This document shows positions 41,464 to 45,251 of a DNA stretch of 45,251 nt, piece after piece. Numbering within the stretch: the stretch's first letter is position 1; every line of letters starts with the position of its first letter. The position numbers were made by a program, and so were the translations under genes. Source of the stretch: Deltaproteobacteria bacterium (lineage in GTDB: Bacteria > Desulfobacterota > Deferrimicrobia > Deferrimicrobiales > Deferrimicrobiaceae); assembly GCA_021824125.1 (NCBI GenBank), contig JAKALO010000006.1, positions 1 through 45,251 on the forward strand, read 5' to 3'. The notes below the pieces were generated by a model. It was not told the origin of the DNA. It made no database searches and saw only the letters and a list, made by a program, of their open reading frames with translations.

Positions 41464-44400
41464 CCTTCATACTATCGGTCACCGGCGTCCTCCTGTCGGT
41501 CATCGTGATCGTCTCCGCCCTTCTCTTCGGCCGCGAATGGTTCCGTGCCCTGCGGGATTCGATTTTCGCAAGGGAGGTAAAAAGGCATTCGGCCCTGGCG
41601 GCGCGTCTCCGCGAAGGGTCGCCGGAGGAATTCCGGGAAGCGCTCGAAATCCTGCGCGGGATCCGGAACCACGGCGTGCGGGAGTCGCTCCTGGACTCGG
41701 CGCGGGAGGGCGGCTCGCCGGAGTCCGTGGAACGTTTGACACAGGCCTTCGACGACCTCGGGATCACGCATCGCCACATCGAGGAACTGCGAAAAGACTC
41801 CTCCTGGGACCGGCGTGCGATGGCCGCGGAACGGCTCGGAAGGATCGGGTCCGCCAGCGCGGTTCCCCCGCTCCTCGATGTCATCCGGGACGTCAAGGAC
41901 GAGGACGAGGATGTCCGCGGGGCCGCGCTGAGAGCGCTGGGGAGGATCCGGGACCCACGGGCGATCCCGGATCTGATCGGCGCGCTCGGTTTCCCGGAAG
42001 CGTCGCTTCCACCCCGGATAGCCGAGATCCTGGTTCTTTTCGGGAAGGACGCCGTCCTTCCCCTGACCGGGGAGCTCAGGAACATGGGGAGCGACGTCCG
42101 CAGGATGTGGGCCGCGGAAATCCTCGGCTGGCTGGGCGACCCTGACGCCGGCGTTCCCCTCATCGAAGCCCTGGGCGACGTGAGCCCGGAGGTCCGGGCG
42201 AAGGCGGCGGGCTCCCTGGGGAAGCTCAAGGAGCCTCGCGCGATACAAAGGCTTCTGGAGATGGTCCTCTCCGACCCCATCGCGTTCGTCCGGACCCGTG
42301 TTTCCCAGGCCCTGGGTTTCATCGGGCATCCCCGCGTGGTCGACTACCTCATCCAGGTGCTCAAGGACCCCGAATGGTGGGTGCGGATCCGGGCGATCGA
42401 GGCGCTCGAGCAGATCGGGAAACCCGCTTCGGGCGCCCTGCTGGGGGCCCTGGAGGACGAGGACACGGAGGTCGTCCGGCGCGCCGCGACGGCCCTCGAG
42501 CGCATGGGATACATCCACGAGGAAATCGACACCCTTGAACGGGAGGGATTTCGCGCGGACGTGATGAAGGTCCTGCAACTCGTCGGGAAAGCCGGGGTGA
42601 CCGAGGGAATCTTCAGGAGGATCCAGTCGGCGAAGGGGCCTGCACGGAAACTCCTGGTCCGGCTGGCGGGGGACCTGGGGGACCCGTCCGCGGGGAGCAT
42701 TCTCATCCCGCTGCTGTCCCAGGAGCAGGACGCCTCCCTACGCTCGAGGGTCGTCGAGGCCCTCGGTAAACTGTCGTTCCGCGAGGCGATCCCCGAAATA
42801 CTGCCTTGCCTGAAGGATCCGGACGAATGGGTCCGCCGGGCGGCCGTCGTTGCGCTCTCGGCGATGGGCCCGGGGGAGCACGAGGAAGAGCTCCTGCGGC
42901 TGATGAAGGACCCCGCCCCCCAGACCCGGATGGCGGTGTGCATTGTGGCGGCGGGGCTTGGGGATGAGCGGATGTTCGGGGATATCGAGGCTCTGCTCGC
43001 GGACCCCGCGCCGGAGGTCAGGGCGGAGGCGCTGCGCGCCGTGGCGTCCCGGAAACACGCCGGGTGCGAGCCGCGCGTCATCCCTCTCCTGCAGGACAGT
43101 TCCGAAGAGGTGCGGTGCGAGGCGGCCGGCGCGCTGGCGTCCGTCGGCACCGGGGCCGCGGTGGAGCCGCTCCTGCGGGCGGCGCGGGGCGCCTCGGAGA
43201 AGGTTTGCGCGGCGATCGTCGACGCACTGGTGGCCTGCCACAAGGGCGGTTTCGACGAGCTTCGGGCATTACTTTCCGGGGAGGCGTCGCAGGAGCAGGC
43301 GGTGGTGTTGATGGAGATGGCCGCGCGTGGGGCGGGCGAAGGCCGCCTTGCATACATGGAATTATACCTGGCTTCGCCGGTTCCGTCGCTCCGGAAGGCC
43401 GCCGTGTGCGCCCTGCGCGGGGTGGGGGATTCGGCCGAGGTGAGAGGGCACGTTTCGCGGGCGATGGCCGACCCGGATAAAGGCGTCCGGGACGCCGCGG
43501 TCACGGTGGCGGCGCTGGCGGGTGAGCCGGAGTTCTACAGGGATGCCGCGGGGCTCGCGGAAGATCCCGGCGAGGTGATCAGGTTCCACGTGGCGCTCGC
43601 GCTGGGGCTGTCGGGAAAGAGGGAGTTCGCGGACATCCTTCGCAGGCTGGGGGACGACCCGCGTCCGCTCGTCCGGGCGGCGGCGGCGCTGGGGCTTTCG
43701 CTGCTCGACGAGGCGTTTTTCCGCGAGAGCCTGCGGCGGTATGCCGGCGACGAGGACCTGTGCCGGCTCGCAAGGGAGGTCTTCGTCACGGGCTCAAAAG
43801 ACCTGCTTGTGGAGCGGGCGGTGGAAGCCGCCTCGCGCGGCGGGAATCTCGAGACCCGGCTGTTCCTCGGCGTGAGCCGTTTCGCCCTTGAAAAGGAGAT
43901 GGCGCAGCGCGCCCGGGAGGCCCTGTCGGCGGAAGAGCGCGCGCGCGCCCTCGATATCTGCGGGATCGTGGCGACCGGGGTTTCGTACACCGCGGCTCTT
44001 TCCATCCTACGGAACGACCCGTCCCCGGAGGTCCGCACGCGCGCGCTTGACCTGATAGTGAAGATCCGGAAGGACGCCGAGGCGGGAAGGGTCGTCGGAG
44101 GCCTCCTCGCCGATCCCCACCCCGCGGTGCGGGTCAAGGCGGCGAAGATCCTGGGGGAGCTGGAATTCCAGGATGCGATCGAGTCCCTCCTGCATTACCT
44201 GGACACCCCGGACCGGGATCTGCGGGAGGCGGTCACGACGTCCCTTTCCAGGCATCTCCTGGGGGACACGAAAACCGTCGAGAAACTCCTTGCGGAGATC
44301 CCCTCCACGAAGACGCGGAAGCTGGGCCTGGTCTGGCTGCTCGGCAAGACACGCCCGGGAGGAGCGATGAAAACGCTCCTCCGGTACCTCGAGGACGAGG

Positions 44401-44975
44401 ACGGGGAGGTGCGCGCCGCAGCCGTGGGGGCGTTGGCCAAGTTCCGGATGGGAATCGTCGCGAAACATCTCAAGAGGGCGCTCTCGGACCCGAACGGACG
44501 CGTCCGTGCCGCCGCCGTCAACGCCCTGTCGAGGATCCGGCTCCCGGATTGGGAGGATACGATGTCGTCGATGCTGCTGGACCCGGACGTCTACGTTCGC
44601 CAGAGGGCGGCCGTGGCGCTCATCCGGATGGAGTCCGGGGTGGTGCGCGCCCATGCCCGGGGCGTCGCCGGGGAGCCGGAGGAGCTCCGGCCGGTCTGGC
44701 TGGCCGGGGGGGTCCTCACGGGTACCACAGGCCCGGAGGTGGCCTGCCTCCACCCCGAAACCGCGACGTTCCTGCGGGAGTTGTTCCCGGAGGAGGAGGC
44801 CGTGACCGCCTGCCTGGAGTCGATGGACCCCGGGCGCCGCCGGACGGCTTTCCATGTACTGCGGGTGCTGTCCGGCAAGGCGGCCTACGGGGTTGCCAGG
44901 GCCCTTGCGAGCGACCCGGACCCGGACCTTCGCAAGGAGGCTATCGAAGTGCTCGAGGCCGGGGAGACCGGCTGA
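41460..44975 (+). CDS. Large membrane-anchored HEAT/PBS-lyase-repeat protein (1171 aa)
   Basis: N-terminal TM segment (FILSVTGVLLSVIVIVSALLF) followed by many HEAT units (e.g. DPDAGVPLIEALGDVSPEVRAKAAGSLGKLKEPRAIQRLLEMVLSD; EDEDGEVRAAAVGALAKFRMGIVAKHLKRALSDPNGRVRAAAVNALSRI). Confidence 0.93.
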   Translation: MTFILSVTGVLLSVIVIVSALLFGREWFRALRDSIFAREVKRHSALAARLREGSPEEFREALEILRGIRNHGVRESLLDSAREGGSPESVERLTQAFDDLGITHRHIEELRKDSSWDRRAMAAERLGRIGSASAVPPLLDVIRDVKDEDEDVRGAALRALGRIRDPRAIPDLIGALGFPEASLPPRIAEILVLFGKDAVLPLTGELRNMGSDVRRMWAAEILGWLGDPDAGVPLIEALGDVSPEVRAKAAGSLGKLKEPRAIQRLLEMVLSDPIAFVRTRVSQALGFIGHPRVVDYLIQVLKDPEWWVRIRAIEALEQIGKPASGALLGALEDEDTEVVRRAATALERMGYIHEEIDTLEREGFRADVMKVLQLVGKAGVTEGIFRRIQSAKGPARKLLVRLAGDLGDPSAGSILIPLLSQEQDASLRSRVVEALGKLSFREAIPEILPCLKDPDEWVRRAAVVALSAMGPGEHEEELLRLMKDPAPQTRMAVCIVAAGLGDERMFGDIEALLADPAPEVRAEALRAVASRKHAGCEPRVIPLLQDSSEEVRCEAAGALASVGTGAAVEPLLRAARGASEKVCAAIVDALVACHKGGFDELRALLSGEASQEQAVVLMEMAARGAGEGRLAYMELYLASPVPSLRKAAVCALRGVGDSAEVRGHVSRAMADPDKGVRDAAVTVAALAGEPEFYRDAAGLAEDPGEVIRFHVALALGLSGKREFADILRRLGDDPRPLVRAAAALGLSLLDEAFFRESLRRYAGDEDLCRLAREVFVTGSKDLLVERAVEAASRGGNLETRLFLGVSRFALEKEMAQRAREALSAEERARALDICGIVATGVSYTAALSILRNDPSPEVRTRALDLIVKIRKDAEAGRVVGGLLADPHPAVRVKAAKILGELEFQDAIESLLHYLDTPDRDLREAVTTSLSRHLLGDTKTVEKLLAEIPSTKTRKLGLVWLLGKTRPGGAMKTLLRYLEDEDGEVRAAAVGALAKFRMGIVAKHLKRALSDPNGRVRAAAVNALSRIRLPDWEDTMSSMLLDPDVYVRQRAAVALIRMESGVVRAHARGVAGEPEELRPVWLAGGVLTGTTGPEVACLHPETATFLRELFPEEEAVTACLESMDPGRRRTAFHVLRVLSGKAAYGVARALASDPDPDLRKEAIEVLEAGETG

Positions 44976-44976
44976 C

Positions 44977-45251
44977 TTGGAAGTACTGCTCTTTTTCCTC
45001 AACGCGGCGAGCGGGCTTGTCATACTGTATTGCCTGGCCTACAACACCCTCCAGATCGCCTTCGTGGGCATCGCCTTCCGGGAGGTCCGGAGCAGACTCC
45101 GCGCCCGGGCGTACGAGGACCTGGACATCGTGCACGGCTCGCCGTTCACGCCGCCGCTTTCCATCATCGTGCCGGCCTACAACGAGGAAAAAACCATCGT
45201 TGAGACGCTTAACTCGCTCGTGCGGCTGCAGTTCCCGCGGATGGAAATCAT
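44977..45251 (+). CDS. Family-2 glycosyltransferase, 3'-truncated by window edge
   Basis: Hand translation LEVLLFFLNAASGLVILYCLAYNTLQIAFVGIAF...PPLSIIVPAYNEEKTIVETLNSLVRLQFPRMEI; N-terminal TM then GT2 core SIIVPAYNEE; TTG start one base after the HEAT gene stop. Confidence 0.85.
   Translation, partial: MEVLLFFLNAASGLVILYCLAYNTLQIAFVGIAFREVRSRLRARAYEDLDIVHGSPFTPPLSIIVPAYNEEKTIVETLNSLVRLQFPRMEI

Overview
High-GC (roughly 65%) chromosomal window, gene-dense, with gene content and order resembling Deltaproteobacteria of the Desulfuromonadales/Geobacter type (taxonomic guess from gene order and domains only). About 40 protein genes are supported; I saw no rRNA, tRNA, CRISPR array or transposon. 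Blocks: (1) 2-17785, all on + and mostly with 4-bp stop/start overlaps: sensor kinase - trmFO - xerC - hslV - hslU - argBDFGH - tiny LptM-like lipoprotein - lysA - dapF - dapA - dapB - FAH-family enzyme - dapL - folK - TPR lipoprotein. (2) 17994-28141: IclR regulator, FadR-like TetR regulator with a perfect operator-like dyad, acyl-CoA dehydrogenase, a minus-strand HTH + ADP-ribosylglycohydrolase-like fusion with a duplicated operator-like element at its promoter, a membrane Fe-S oxidoreductase (ETF:quinone-oxidoreductase-like), alpha/beta hydrolase, GlcD/GlcF pair. (3) 28207-35333: biotin-dependent acyl-CoA carboxylase (three subunits), methylmalonyl-CoA mutase large subunit, BirA, CoaX. (4) 35373-45251: EF-G paralogue, helical-repeat protein, MglA-like GTPase with a C-terminal extension, GAF-GAF-degenerate GGDEF protein, MOSC, MogA, giant membrane-anchored HEAT-repeat protein and the start of a family-2 glycosyltransferase. 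The best candidates for undescribed biology are the self-operator-like HTH-ADP-ribosylglycohydrolase fusion (20656-22434) and the helical-repeat/MglA/degenerate-GGDEF module (37457-40508).
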